Assembly: GCF_900114995.1 (NCBI RefSeq)
Contig: NZ_FOUX01000005.1
Location: forward strand, 496,001-560,000
Length of the DNA stretch: 64,000 bases
Reading direction: 5' to 3'
Source: Chitinophaga sp. YR627
GTDB lineage: Bacteria > Bacteroidota > Bacteroidia > Chitinophagales > Chitinophagaceae
In this document: positions 8,533-18,600 of the stretch, in pieces
Layout of the letters: every line of letters starts with the position of its first letter
Numbering within the stretch: the stretch's first letter is position 1
The notes under the pieces: generated by a model
Database searches by the model: none
Told to the model about the DNA's origin: nothing
The model's input: only the letters and a program-made list of their open reading frames with translations
Translations under genes and position numbers: made by a program

Positions 8533-8933
8533 TTAGTCTACCTTATAGACAATAACAATAGGCTCATCGTGCAGGAATTTAATCAGATTTAATCTCGGGA
8601 TAATCAAACAATAATCAGAATAGTCAAAAAAGCTCCATTTCAAGGTGGCTTCATACCAATTACAGACATCAAAAAGATCTTCAGCTTTAAAATACGCCAA
8701 TACTTTCTCATCATGCAGAGGATCGGTTATTAGAAGTACTTCTTCTTCTGGACCAATGTCTGCTAAAAAAAAGTCTTTAAAGGATTGCGCACCGTCTCTG
8801 GATCCAATATAAAAAAAGTCTTTAATTTCACAGACATGTTCAAAACATACTGCATGGCATTGTGAAGAGCATTCAATGTAATCAGATCTTCATAATTCAA
8901 ATATTCAAGTTTAGTAGGCTTGAGTATCTCCAT
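8533..8933 (-). pseudogene. Small hypothetical protein, one frameshift
   Basis: The minus-strand ATG at 8933 opens MEILKPTKLEYLNYEDLITL and continues to AMQYV. There the frame must shift by one base (near 8845) to continue as FEHVCEIKDFFYIGSRDGAQ, which then runs without stop to KVD at 8533. The combined product would be about 133 residues, acidic, rich in Phe and Asp, with no signal peptide or membrane segment. Family not recognised. Codon pattern looks genuinely coding in both halves, so this is either a recently broken gene or a one-base sequence error. It sits in a row of broken small genes. Confidence 0.6.
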
Positions 8934-9150
8934 CCCTCTTTCCCTCGTGACTATCCAATTCTCTATAGGTCACTTTTTTATTTCTGGCACTATTACTTTA
9001 ATGTATGTATGAAATTGCATGACAAATAGCCATTGCAAAACGCTATTGATATAGTTGATTCTAAAAATGTATTTAACTTTATATTGCGCTCAGTGAAAAA
9101 TCTATATCCAAAAACGGTGTAACGTCTTGAGGATACTTAATAAATACGAA

Positions 9151-9268
9151 ATGGCTAAAGCAAAAAGTATACAATATAGAAAATTCTCTATTTAATGAGC
9201 TTTCGCAACTTGTACAACAAAGCCAAAGGCAACTGGTGATAAATGTCCAGACAAAACAAGTTTCTTGA
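9151..9268 (+). pseudogene. Fragment resembling the N-terminus of YhcG/DUF1016 nuclease-family proteins
   Basis: After an ATG at 9151 (MAKAKSIQY) and a one-base shift, the frame from 9179 reads ENSLFNELSQLVQQSQRQLV before TGA at 9266. This is very like the start of YhcG/DUF1016_N proteins, which in intact form are restriction-linked PD-(D/E)XK-type proteins of about 350 residues. Only about 35 residues remain. Recognition is from memory of the motif, so moderate confidence. Confidence 0.45.
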
Positions 9269-9437
9269 ACTGTATGCGCTTTTACAGCCCTGGATCAGAA
9301 ATGTACTGAAAAATCACTTAATTGCATACTGGATAGAAAACTAAAATGAATTTACCCCGGGAAGCGGTCGATAATTTATGGTATGGTCACACTTAATTGC
9401 ATATACGTTCAGAAAAAATAAACTTGTAAAATAAATC
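9269..9437. other. Gap with a 14-bp direct repeat
   Basis: The 14-mer CACTTAATTGCATA occurs at 9315-9328 and 9390-9403. It precedes the DUF7660-like pseudogene; it could be an operator pair or chance in AT-rich DNA. Nothing else seen. Confidence 0.4.
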
Positions 9438-9695
9438 ATGAAAGCATTAATTGAAAAACTAGATAATCTAAATACAAAAGAAGACTTTGTTAATTTCGTT
9501 GAATTGTTAGTGGGGAATTTAAAAAACAACCCAGGTGAATAGGAAAACAAAGATCTCGCATCTTATCTGGGTGTTATAGCAAATTGGACAGAGGATTCAG
9601 ATGGGTATTACAGAAATATGAATCTACCTATTCCACAAAATGTAGATTGGAAAGCATTTGCAAATATCCTGATGGCAGCAAAAATGTATGAATAG
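9438..9695 (+). pseudogene. DUF7660-like small protein with in-frame amber codon
   Basis: ATG at 9438 encodes MKALIEKLDNLNTKEDFVNF and so on, with a TAG at 9540-9542 (codon 35). Reading through gives ENKDLASYLGVIANWTED, then DGYYRNMNLPIPQN, then DWKAFANILMAAKMYE, ending at TAG 9693-9695. The whole matches the small acidic family I know as DUF7660, in which the stop position is normally Trp (NP-x-E-W-E-N-K). So a single TGG-to-TAG change has cut an 85-residue protein to 34. The remainder is in frame and undamaged, so the mutation is recent, or the codon is read by a suppressor. Function of the family is unknown. Confidence 0.75.
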
Positions 9696-9754
9696 CTAAG
9701 AATAGAAAGAGCCAGTTCAACCACATTTAAATATGAATCAAAATAGATAACTAG

Positions 9755-10189
9755 ATGGAAGTATTCAATGATCTACAATTAAACGACGGGCGCATGGTTG
9801 GATATCTCAATCTGCCGGAGTCTCTAAAAGTTGTCGCCGAATTCGATCTGGAAGAGCATGATCACCCCGAACCGTCTGATTTTGCCGAGCTAATATCAAC
9901 CGCGACCAGCTGGGCAACAGGATTAAACGCCGCGACTTTTGAAATACTAAAAAAACAAATCGCCAAAGAACTGACCGATGCTGCTTATGGTGGTGCTGGT
10001 TATCAGGTTTCAGAGAGCGATTATGCTGATCTTGAAACGTCACTGCTCGTCGAACGACTGTGTTTCTTTCCTGACAATATTGTGCTTATCATTTTTGAAG
10101 CTAAAAAAGAGTATCCGGATATGGATATATATTGCCAGCTTGACAATTCTTATCAAATAGAGGACATCAGCGTTGAGGAAAGAAATTGA
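9755..10189 (+). CDS. Hypothetical acidic protein, 144 residues
   Basis: Intact frame from ATG 9755 to TGA 10189. Cytoplasmic by appearance: no signal peptide or membrane segment. Acidic, with an N-terminal beta-type half and a helical middle (FAELISTATSWATGL, FEILKKQIAKELTDAAYGG). I do not recognise the family. Its base composition is closer to the core genome than that of the preceding islet genes. It ends just before a hairpin that separates it from the convergent M16 peptidase gene. Small acidic proteins of this type are common among orphan immunity-like genes, but nothing here proves that role. Confidence 0.6.
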   Translation: MEVFNDLQLNDGRMVGYLNLPESLKVVAEFDLEEHDHPEPSDFAELISTATSWATGLNAATFEILKKQIAKELTDAAYGGAGYQVSESDYADLETSLLVERLCFFPDNIVLIIFEAKKEYPDMDIYCQLDNSYQIEDISVEERN

Positions 10190-10196
10190 AGACACA

Positions 10197-10222
10197 CGGC
10201 ATTATCCCTAAAGATAATGCCG
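10197..10222. terminator. Hairpin between convergent genes
   Basis: Perfect 10-bp stem CGGCATTATC (10197-10206) / GATAATGCCG (10213-10222), six-base loop. No clear T tract on the plus strand; probably works in both directions. Confidence 0.6.
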
Positions 10223-10251
10223 CTGTATTCATCACTCCACTCAACCCTTTT

Positions 10252-13059
10252 TTACTTTTCCGGCAACAACACCATTCTTATAAAATTCTCACCGCTCAGA
10301 TACTTGCCTGCCAGCACCTTCAAACTCGCCGGACTCACCTGCTCCAGATCACGCTCATAGCTATTCAGTTCATGCAAATCAGCCTGATTCTGCAAACCGG
10401 TCACCAGATAATCAAACCACCATAGATTCGATTTCAGCTCGGTCTCGTGCGTACGCCGATACTCTGCTTTATATTTATCGACATTCACCTGCGGAGGTCC
10501 GGATACTTTTAATTTATTTACCTCATCCAATACCGACGCGATCAGTTTGTCAACATTCTGCGGCGCACAACCAAATGAAATAGTAAACATGTAACGTGCA
10601 TCCGGGTCTTTCGTTACAGATTGCCCCACACCGGGACTATATACACCACTTTCATCTTCGCGCAGGCGCTCTATGAGCCTGATCTGCAACACTTCCTTCA
10701 GGGCATCCAGTTGTACTTTCTCGGCTGCACTGTAATCAAAACGACCTGAGAAAGCCAGGTTGACCGTAGCTTTCGCTGCTGTACCCTTATAAATTGCCTT
10801 TTCAATCCGACCTTCAGGCGGATGTATACCCAGGTCTTTATAATGTGCTTCCTGATGCGTGGCAGGTAATCCACCGAGATATTTTTCCAGCAACGGTTTC
10901 AGTTCATCTATCTTAAAACTGCCAATAAAAATAAACGTAAAATTGGAGGCATCTGAGAAAAGCTCTTTGTAGATTTCAAGCGAACGCTCCGGATTGATCT
11001 GATCCAGCATCTTGACTGACAGACCAGCACGGCGCATACTACCCTGATTCCAGACGGCGTTAACGGAATCGCTGAAGACACTATTGGGATCATTGGCCCG
11101 GTTGGCAAGATTAGCCTTATTACGGCTGACAAACCCCTCAAATAACGCCTTATCTATACGAGGCGCAGTAAAATTGGCATATACCAGTTGCATCGCCGTC
11201 TCCATATCTTTCATGACCGTGCCGCCACTGATACTCTGATAATGCTCACTGATCTGTACCCCTACTCCTGCTTGCTTATCACTAAGATATTTCCTCAGTT
11301 CGGTCGCATTATAGTTGCCAACCCCTGCGATGCTTGTAACGGCAGAAGCAAAAGCGGCAGAGGCAAAATCAGCATCGCTATACAAAGAACTACCCCCGGG
11401 TGCAGAACCATTGAACATGATCTGTTCATTCTGAAAATCCGTCGGCTTTAGCAACACCTTAACCCCATTACTGAGTGTCAGCATAGTGATCTGCAGCGTC
11501 TCATCATTTTCCTCTTTAACGATTTTACCTGCTACAGGTACATGCGACAATAACGGCAGACTACTTACCTCGTCTTTATATGGTTGCAATGATTCTGCTT
11601 CCACCTGTGCCAACCATTTTTCCACAGTAAGCCTGTCAGGCAAAGCCGCCTTTTCCTTCTCTGGCGCCGTGATTAATATATCCCGATCCACTGACCGGAT
11701 ATATTCTTTAGAAATCGCATCAAATTCCTTCACACTGATGGTAGGCAGATAACTTTGCGTCAACCGGTATTCTTCCGCGATCCCTGGCGCAGCAACGCCT
11801 TTTAAAAAGTATTGCAGATATTCATTTACATATCTGTTGGAAGCAATTTTTCCCTGCTCTTTAAAATTGAATTCCATCACATTCAGGTAACCCTTTTTTG
11901 CGCGTTCCAGTTCAGGTGCAGTAAACCCAAATCGCTTTACCCTTATAGTTTCACGCCATAATGCTTTCAGCCCCTGCTCCAATTCACCTGGTCTCGCTGT
12001 TACAACTGCAGAGTAGACGTCCAGACTATTCAGAAAGTTGCTGATACCGCCACCACCGTTAATATAAGGCGGAGCCGACTGTCTTAGTATTTCTTCATAA
12101 CGTGCGCTAAGCATGTCGTTGAATAGCGAACGGATAATTGAGTTACGATAGTCCGCAGCGCTACTTAATTTTTCTTCACGATGTTTGATCAGGACCTCAG
12201 CGAAAGTGGATTTATTTTCCGGGTCCGTCACAGTAATGAACTGATTCCTGCCTGTCAGCGGAACACTATAAATAGTGCGTACTTTTTCCTTCACAGGATT
12301 CTTCAGATCACCGAATTTCGCTTTAATGCTTTTCTCCATTTCATCCACGTTGACATCACCTACTACAATGAGCGCCTGTAGATCAGGACGATACCAATCC
12401 TGATAAAAATCCTTTAGAACAGCGGGCCTGAAATGATTCAATACAGTATCCACACCAATAGGAAGACGCTCCGCATAACGGGAGTGATTCAACAATAAAG
12501 GGAAATACACATCCCGCATCCGTTGGCCAGCTCCTTTTCCCAGGCGTTTTTCTTCAAGTATAACACCACGTTCCTTATTGATCTCCAACGTGTCCAGTAT
12601 AGCTTCATGGGCCCAGTCACGCATGATCTGCAATCCTCCCTGCAACAATGCCGGTTGATCAGATGGCAGTGGTAACTGATACACTGTCTCATCAAAACTG
12701 GTATACGCATTCAGATCAGCGCCAAACTTCACACCCGATTTCTGCAGATAATCTACCAGTTCATTTTTAGGGAAATGCGCGGTCCCATTAAAACTCATAT
12801 GCTCCATAAAATGGGCAAGACCGCGCTGTTCATCTGTTTCTAATATTGAGCCTGCTTTGGTAGCCAGGTAAAATATCACCCGGTTTTTAGGCTCTTCATT
12901 ATGACGGATATGATAAGTAAAACCATTAGATAATTTACCGGTACGTACTGCCGGATCAAGTGACAGCGCTTTCGGCTGTCTGGAAGACGTTTGTGCAAAC
13001 GATGCAAGAGATGTACACACCAGTATTGTCAGCGACGTGATACGAAAGTTTATATTCAT
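10252..13059 (-). CDS. M16 family zinc metallopeptidase (pitrilysin/insulinase-like), secreted
   Basis: 935 residues with a signal peptide ending near SLASFAQ (about residue 22), so periplasmic or membrane-facing. The inverted zinc motif HxxEH is present as His83-Phe-Met-Glu86-His87 with the third ligand Glu163 (NKERGVILEE). The N-terminal catalytic half is followed by a second, inactive-type M16 half (about residues 510-930). The two halves would form the usual clam-shell that degrades short peptides. Last gene of the sigma-FecR-SusCD locus, 20 bases behind the thioredoxin gene, so most likely co-transcribed with it. The neighbours suggest it processes a peptide or peptide-containing substrate taken up by the SusCD pair; that is inference. 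Confidence 0.92.
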   Translation of the reverse strand: MNINFRITSLTILVCTSLASFAQTSSRQPKALSLDPAVRTGKLSNGFTYHIRHNEEPKNRVIFYLATKAGSILETDEQRGLAHFMEHMSFNGTAHFPKNELVDYLQKSGVKFGADLNAYTSFDETVYQLPLPSDQPALLQGGLQIMRDWAHEAILDTLEINKERGVILEEKRLGKGAGQRMRDVYFPLLLNHSRYAERLPIGVDTVLNHFRPAVLKDFYQDWYRPDLQALIVVGDVNVDEMEKSIKAKFGDLKNPVKEKVRTIYSVPLTGRNQFITVTDPENKSTFAEVLIKHREEKLSSAADYRNSIIRSLFNDMLSARYEEILRQSAPPYINGGGGISNFLNSLDVYSAVVTARPGELEQGLKALWRETIRVKRFGFTAPELERAKKGYLNVMEFNFKEQGKIASNRYVNEYLQYFLKGVAAPGIAEEYRLTQSYLPTISVKEFDAISKEYIRSVDRDILITAPEKEKAALPDRLTVEKWLAQVEAESLQPYKDEVSSLPLLSHVPVAGKIVKEENDETLQITMLTLSNGVKVLLKPTDFQNEQIMFNGSAPGGSSLYSDADFASAAFASAVTSIAGVGNYNATELRKYLSDKQAGVGVQISEHYQSISGGTVMKDMETAMQLVYANFTAPRIDKALFEGFVSRNKANLANRANDPNSVFSDSVNAVWNQGSMRRAGLSVKMLDQINPERSLEIYKELFSDASNFTFIFIGSFKIDELKPLLEKYLGGLPATHQEAHYKDLGIHPPEGRIEKAIYKGTAAKATVNLAFSGRFDYSAAEKVQLDALKEVLQIRLIERLREDESGVYSPGVGQSVTKDPDARYMFTISFGCAPQNVDKLIASVLDEVNKLKVSGPPQVNVDKYKAEYRRTHETELKSNLWWFDYLVTGLQNQADLHELNSYERDLEQVSPASLKVLAGKYLSGENFIRMVLLPEK

Positions 13060-13079
13060 TTTTTTCTATTCAGGAATGA

Positions 13080-14165
13080 TCAATTCAATAACTCTTTCAG
13101 CTTATTCACAAGCATATCGCCTCTGAGATTCTTTGCCACGATCTTTCCTGACGGATCAATCAGCAGATTACTGGGGATAGATTCTATGCCAAAATCAGCA
13201 GACACCTCATTCTTCCATCCTTTCAGATCTGATAGTTGTGTCCAGGGCATTTTATCATCGCGGATCGCCTTTTTCCAGTTGGCGGCCTTGTCATCCAGTG
13301 AAACGCCTACGACAGTAAATCCTTTATCTTTAAAGGCAGTATAAGCTTTCAGCACATTAGGATTTTCTGCGCGACAGGGTCCGCACCAGCTCGCCCAGAA
13401 ATCCACCAGTACATATTTTCCTCTGAAACTGTTAAAGCGTATCGAAGCACCACTGGTATCCCGCTGTACAAAATCCGGCATCTGTTTTCCCAACCGGCTT
13501 TTTTTCAATAAGTCCAGTGTCTGCGCAAGCTTCTTACCCAGGTCAGTCTGTTTTAGCGACTTATCAAGCTTGTCATATACAGGCTTCAACTCATTGTACC
13601 CGGTAGAAAATGACATACGCTGTTCGAGCAGACACAGACTGTAAAAACTTTTGGGATGACTGGCAATAAATTGACTGATCACATTTTCCTTTTGTAGCTG
13701 AAGATCACTCAGTTGTTTATCTAATACAGCTTTATCCGTTGCTGATCCATCTTTAAATCCGGCCCGTAACAGATTTTGCTGTGCTGATAATTTTTCAAGA
13801 GACATCCCCACAGTATGCGCATCATCCTGCGTCCGCGAGCCTTTTATGACAAACGAATCCGAAGAATCTTTTGTACCACTGATCGTAATATGTCCCGGCT
13901 CTATATAGAAGAAATTACCATTATGGTTTATTGTCATCCCAATCAACTGCGGTTCATTCAAATTACCCTTCCAGACGAACATATCATTCACAGCGGCAAC
14001 GGTATCAGTTTTCTGCACACCATTCTTCCTGTAGCTGATTTCAACGTTTGCTCCGGATAAGCCTTTCAGTTGACCGGAAAGTATTGTATTCTGCGCTTCA
14101 GCTATCAAGCTGCATGAAGACAATGAAATAAGCAGCACACCGCTTAATAAATGCTTTCTTTTCAT
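13080..14165 (-). CDS. TlpA-like thioredoxin-fold oxidoreductase with DUF4369-type N-terminus
   Basis: Exported thiol-disulfide oxidoreductase. An upstream in-frame ATG at 14216 exists, but the start at 14165 (MKRKHLLSGVLLISLSSC) puts the signal peptide at the N-terminus and is preferred. The signal could be cut by signal peptidase I (AEAQ) or, less likely, lipidated at LSSC. Residues about 25-115 form a beta-rich DUF4369-like domain, then a helical linker. The C-terminal domain is AhpC/TSA-like with WCGPC (Trp260, Cys261, Cys264), a cis-Pro segment SIPSNLLI and FWAS upstream. Lies between SusD (86 bases) and the M16 peptidase (20 bases). Such genes often accompany SusCD loci; the redox partner is unknown. 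Confidence 0.88.
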   Translation of the reverse strand: MKRKHLLSGVLLISLSSCSLIAEAQNTILSGQLKGLSGANVEISYRKNGVQKTDTVAAVNDMFVWKGNLNEPQLIGMTINHNGNFFYIEPGHITISGTKDSSDSFVIKGSRTQDDAHTVGMSLEKLSAQQNLLRAGFKDGSATDKAVLDKQLSDLQLQKENVISQFIASHPKSFYSLCLLEQRMSFSTGYNELKPVYDKLDKSLKQTDLGKKLAQTLDLLKKSRLGKQMPDFVQRDTSGASIRFNSFRGKYVLVDFWASWCGPCRAENPNVLKAYTAFKDKGFTVVGVSLDDKAANWKKAIRDDKMPWTQLSDLKGWKNEVSADFGIESIPSNLLIDPSGKIVAKNLRGDMLVNKLKELLN

Positions 14166-14251
14166 ATAACATTTTGATTTGTGTAAATAAAGGTCTCTCC
14201 ACAGGGTATATAACATACCCTGTAAAAGAATGATTGTCAGTAAAAGGACGC

Positions 14252-15643
14252 TTAGTACCCCGGATTCTGGGTCAATAAGTTATTCAACTGTATCTGAGCC
14301 TGCGGAATAGGATATAACGCAGCATTCGCGCTAAAACCCGTCTTTACGGCATCCAGTACGGTCTGGGCTGTGCCGGTCCTCTTCAGATCATACCAGCGGT
14401 TGGCCCATTCACAAAAAAGCTCTATCTGGCGCTCGTGCATCACAGCACTCAACACAGCCTCTTGCGACGCCGGATCAGCAGTACTCTCAGTTAATCCGGC
14501 TCTGGCCCGTATGATATTTACGTCCGCCAGGGCTTCCGAAAGATGGTTCAGATGTGCAGCAGCTTCAGCTCTGATCAGATACATCTCAGCCAGTCTAAGG
14601 ACCATCTGATCCTCAGTAGGTGTGCTGCCTGCCGATACATTTTTGTATTTATACGGATAATACATGGTCGTACCGTTTACAGTTGTTACGCCCACCCAGT
14701 ACTGCATACGTTTATCTCCGGTTTCAAAAGAAGTTAATAAAGACGTCGTTAATATGTAGTTGGGAATAGCGCCCTGATAATTCGGAACAAAATGCTGTGC
14801 ATCTGATACACCATAATACCCCTGATTGCCGGGAATCTGCCATATGGCCTCCTGACTACCACTGAGAAATACGCCTGCCAGCGGCGTGTTCGTCAGATCA
14901 TACAAACCTGATTTAATCACTGAATCGGCTTCATTGTAGGCGCTTTGCCAGTTGTTCAGGTATAAATTCACCTTGGCAAGCAATGCAATAGCCGTATATA
15001 CGTTAGGACGCGCCCGTCTTGCTGATGGATAGCTGGCAGTCAGCTTTCCTCTTGCATCCGTGAGGTCTGCTATCACTTGGTTATAAATGGCATCAGCAGA
15101 AGACCTGGGCAGGCGCTGTGTCTCCTTATAGGAGATAGAAGTTACCAGTGGTACGCCGCCAAACAGATTGACCATATTGAAATAATACAACGCACGCACC
15201 ACTTCCATTTCGCCCGTAATCTGTTGCCGGAAACCGGCAGATAAATTACCATTACCGCTAATACCATTCAGCACCGCATTTACCTGATAAATACTTTGAT
15301 AAGGATATCTCCACAAACTGATAATACCATTGTTCAAAGGGGTAAGGTTATAGCTGTAGAACTGTAACATGTCATCTGTATAGTTGTACGACAATTCATC
15401 AGATGAAAGGCCACAGGAAGTAGTCAATTCACCGCTGCTGTAGGCAAAACCATTTCCTACGTTATACGCATACACACCGGCAACAGCTGTGATGGCAGTT
15501 GCACTGTCCGCAAATTGTTGTTGCTGCGTTATGGACGAAGGTGGGGTCTCTGGAATTGTAATCAGTTTTTTACAGGACGTGAATGAAGCAGCAGCCATCA
15601 GCATACTGATCATTACTTTATTTATATTAAACTGCATGATCAT
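14252..15643 (-). CDS. SusD/RagB family nutrient-binding lipoprotein
   Basis: Surface lipoprotein that should cap the SusC channel and bind the substrate. Lipobox SFTSC after a short signal; the ATG at 15637 (MQFNINKV) is an equally good start. The N-terminal SusD-like TPR part (around ALYYFNMVNLFGGVPLVTS) and the C-terminal RagB part (EMYLIRAEAAAHL, and RQIELFCEWANRWYDLKRTG) carry the family hallmarks. 463 residues is on the short side for the family. Separated from the SusC stop by only 4 to 10 bases, so translationally linked. Substrate cannot be read from sequence. Confidence 0.93.
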   Translation of the reverse strand: MIMQFNINKVMISMLMAAASFTSCKKLITIPETPPSSITQQQQFADSATAITAVAGVYAYNVGNGFAYSSGELTTSCGLSSDELSYNYTDDMLQFYSYNLTPLNNGIISLWRYPYQSIYQVNAVLNGISGNGNLSAGFRQQITGEMEVVRALYYFNMVNLFGGVPLVTSISYKETQRLPRSSADAIYNQVIADLTDARGKLTASYPSARRARPNVYTAIALLAKVNLYLNNWQSAYNEADSVIKSGLYDLTNTPLAGVFLSGSQEAIWQIPGNQGYYGVSDAQHFVPNYQGAIPNYILTTSLLTSFETGDKRMQYWVGVTTVNGTTMYYPYKYKNVSAGSTPTEDQMVLRLAEMYLIRAEAAAHLNHLSEALADVNIIRARAGLTESTADPASQEAVLSAVMHERQIELFCEWANRWYDLKRTGTAQTVLDAVKTGFSANAALYPIPQAQIQLNNLLTQNPGY

Positions 15644-15647
15644 TTTC

Positions 15648-18600
15648 TTAAAGTTTGAGATTTAAACCAAATGCCAGGATACGTTGTACAGGGAAATTAG
15701 AGAATGAACCCGGCGTTTCAGGATCACCTACTTTATAGTTTGTAAACGTTAACAGGTTTTGCGCGTTCACGAAAATACCTGCTCCTTTCATATGCGCCTT
15801 ATTCAGAAAAGCAGTGGGTAACTGGTACGAAAATGAAAACGTTTTCACACGCAGATAGGTATCATCGCCATAAATGCCGCTCGATTGAGAAAACTTCAGC
15901 GCGGTGCCGATCGCAGCAGAACTATAGCTGCTTCCCAGACGTTGTAACTGTTTCACATCACCAGCCTCTTTCCAGTAATTATCCAATACGGCCACAGGCT
16001 GATTATATGCAAAACCCAGTTGGTTATCATTATATATTTCAGCCAGATAATTAGGCGCATTCTGACTGGCAAACTGACAAAAAACATAGAGGCTGAACTG
16101 CTTCCAGGTGAACGTGTTCCCGAAGCCACCCATATATTTGATCTCCTGATTGGCGACAGGCACCTGGTCTCCACCAGTAGAAGCTGGCCCGTAGATCGGA
16201 TTGGAAGTAACAGTTCCGTCTTTGGCATAAAATTCAAAAAGACCGGTCTTCGCGTTCACGCCCTTATATCTGTATCCATAGACGATAGACGTTGGCTGAC
16301 CAATTTCATACACATTCGCATAAGAAGAACTTGCCAGGTCCGGGAATGCCAGCAGTTTGTTGCGGTTGAATGAAATATTGAAATTACTTCTCCAGGAAAA
16401 ATTCTTTCTTTGAATATTAGTAGAATTGATAGAGAACTCAAAACCCTTATTCTGAACGGTCGCATTCAAATTACCCAATACTGATGGCAAACCAACCTGT
16501 ATCGGCAGAGGATAATCTACCAGCTGATCGCCTTCCCTGTTTCTGTAGTAAGTCGTGTTGAATAAAAGATGATTGTCAAAAAAGCCAAGGTCCAGAGATA
16601 TATTCAACGATTTTTTCAATGCCCAGCTATAATCAGGATTATAAAGGTTTGCCGGATAACTTGGATTGATCCCCTGGAAATTGGGTAAATAAGGCGGGAA
16701 ACCCTTGTATAAGGCCTGGTATTGATATGCCTTTATACCATCAGACCCGGAAGTACCATAGCTACCGGATATTTTACCATAACTGAATACAGACGCGATC
16801 TTTTTGAATATTTCCCGCTGAGAAAAGATCCAGCCAGCACCGACAGAACCAAAATTACCAAACTGGTTCCCCGGACCAAAATTGCTGGAACCATCCCGAC
16901 GCCCCGTTAAATCAAAAATAAATTCATTATCATAGATATAGTTCAACCGGGCAAAACCTGCACTGTACCTGTAAATATTAGCGTCATCCATGGCGTTTAC
17001 GATCGGAGCGCCATTAATTGATCCCAGAAAGTTATCGTTTGAATATCCCTGTCCGGTTACATAACTTGAATTGCTTGTATTCTTTTTATAAGTAGAACCC
17101 ACCAAGACACTTAAACTACCTTTCCCTATATTCCTGTTGTAGTTAATTTGTGGCTCTATATTGATCGTTTGAAAATTGTTCGTGGAAAAGTTAGCCTGTC
17201 TGTTGATACGCGAAGGATTCTGCGACACACCTGGCTCTATGGAATGCTCATTCGTATTGTTCCGGTTATAACCGATATTCGTACTGATCGTTAAACCATT
17301 CAACACTTTGTAAGATATATTGAATGCGGCATTGAAATTATAATTCTCCAGATGAGTGGGTTGCTTCAGTGAACTATAAAACTGATACGAAGTCAAATCC
17401 ACCCCCTGATAATTCCAGTTTAAGCTACCGGAAGGAGTCCGCAAATCCGGCAGATTAGGTTGTAACACTACATCATTCGCACCGCCAAATCCTGCGGAAT
17501 TATTTTGTTCATATCCAAAATCAGTTGTCAAACCCACTGTAAGACGGTAATCTTTTGACCGGTGCGTCACATTGCTGTGGAGGGTATATCGCTGATCAGA
17601 AAAATCACCCGGATAATTATAGTTCGACCTGTTATAGCCGGTTGAAATGAGAAAAGTATTGTTAGCAGAACCACCGGAAAGACTTCCATGCACATCTACA
17701 TTACTGGTATTACGTCCATAGATCACTTTCTGCCAGTTCGTATATTTATGCTGATCAAAAATTGTCAGATCAGGCGCATAAGCAAGATAATCGGTTGGAT
17801 TACTACTGGGCGTAAGCTGGTCTGCCGCAAAAGCATCTTTTCTCAATTGCAGGTATTGCTCCGTATTTAACATCTTAACGGGACGACCCACTGAATTGAA
17901 ACCAGTGTTTACATTCAGGTTAAAAGTAGTAGGCCCGGGTTTTCCCTTTTTTGTGGTGATCAGGATCACACCATTAGAGCCCTGAGTCCCATAAATGGAG
18001 ATGGCAGCAGCATCTTTCAGAATGCTGATACTTTCGATATCCGCAGGAGAGATATTATTAAAAGGGCTGAGACCAACGCTCTGCGCAACACCGCCCGGAT
18101 TGGATTGTGCAGCCACAAGGGAAGCAAACTGATTGACATTGTTGTTCTGTGAAGCGAACGGAACACCATCAATAATAAATAAAGGCTGATCATAAGGCTT
18201 GGAAGGGATATTCGTAGGGTTGAGATTCAATGTATTTTGTCCCCTGATCTGTACCAACACCTTCGATCCTGGTATGCCACTGGTGGCAGTGACGGCCAAT
18301 CCAGGCACCTGTCCCTGAAGGGCAAGCAGCGGATTGGTGACGGGCTGTTTTTCGATATCTTCAGCAGTAACAGTGGCCATTGAGCTGATATTGTAACGTC
18401 TGAATGCTGTCCCGTAAGCGATCACCTGTACCTGGTCCAGTTGAGAAGTACCCCGGCGCAACATAAACCCTATACGCAGGTCGGCGCCATTATTAACAAT
18501 GGTGACCTCCGATTTTTCATACCCAATATAAGTGGCTACCAACGTATATTTTCCCTGTGGTACATTCGGAATATTGAAATTCCCTTTACTATCGGTTTGC

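Noticed and set aside
9315..9403. 14-bp direct repeat CACTTAATTGCATA as a mobile-element end
   Set aside because: Only two copies, no inverted ends, no target duplication; AT-rich chance or an operator is as likely.
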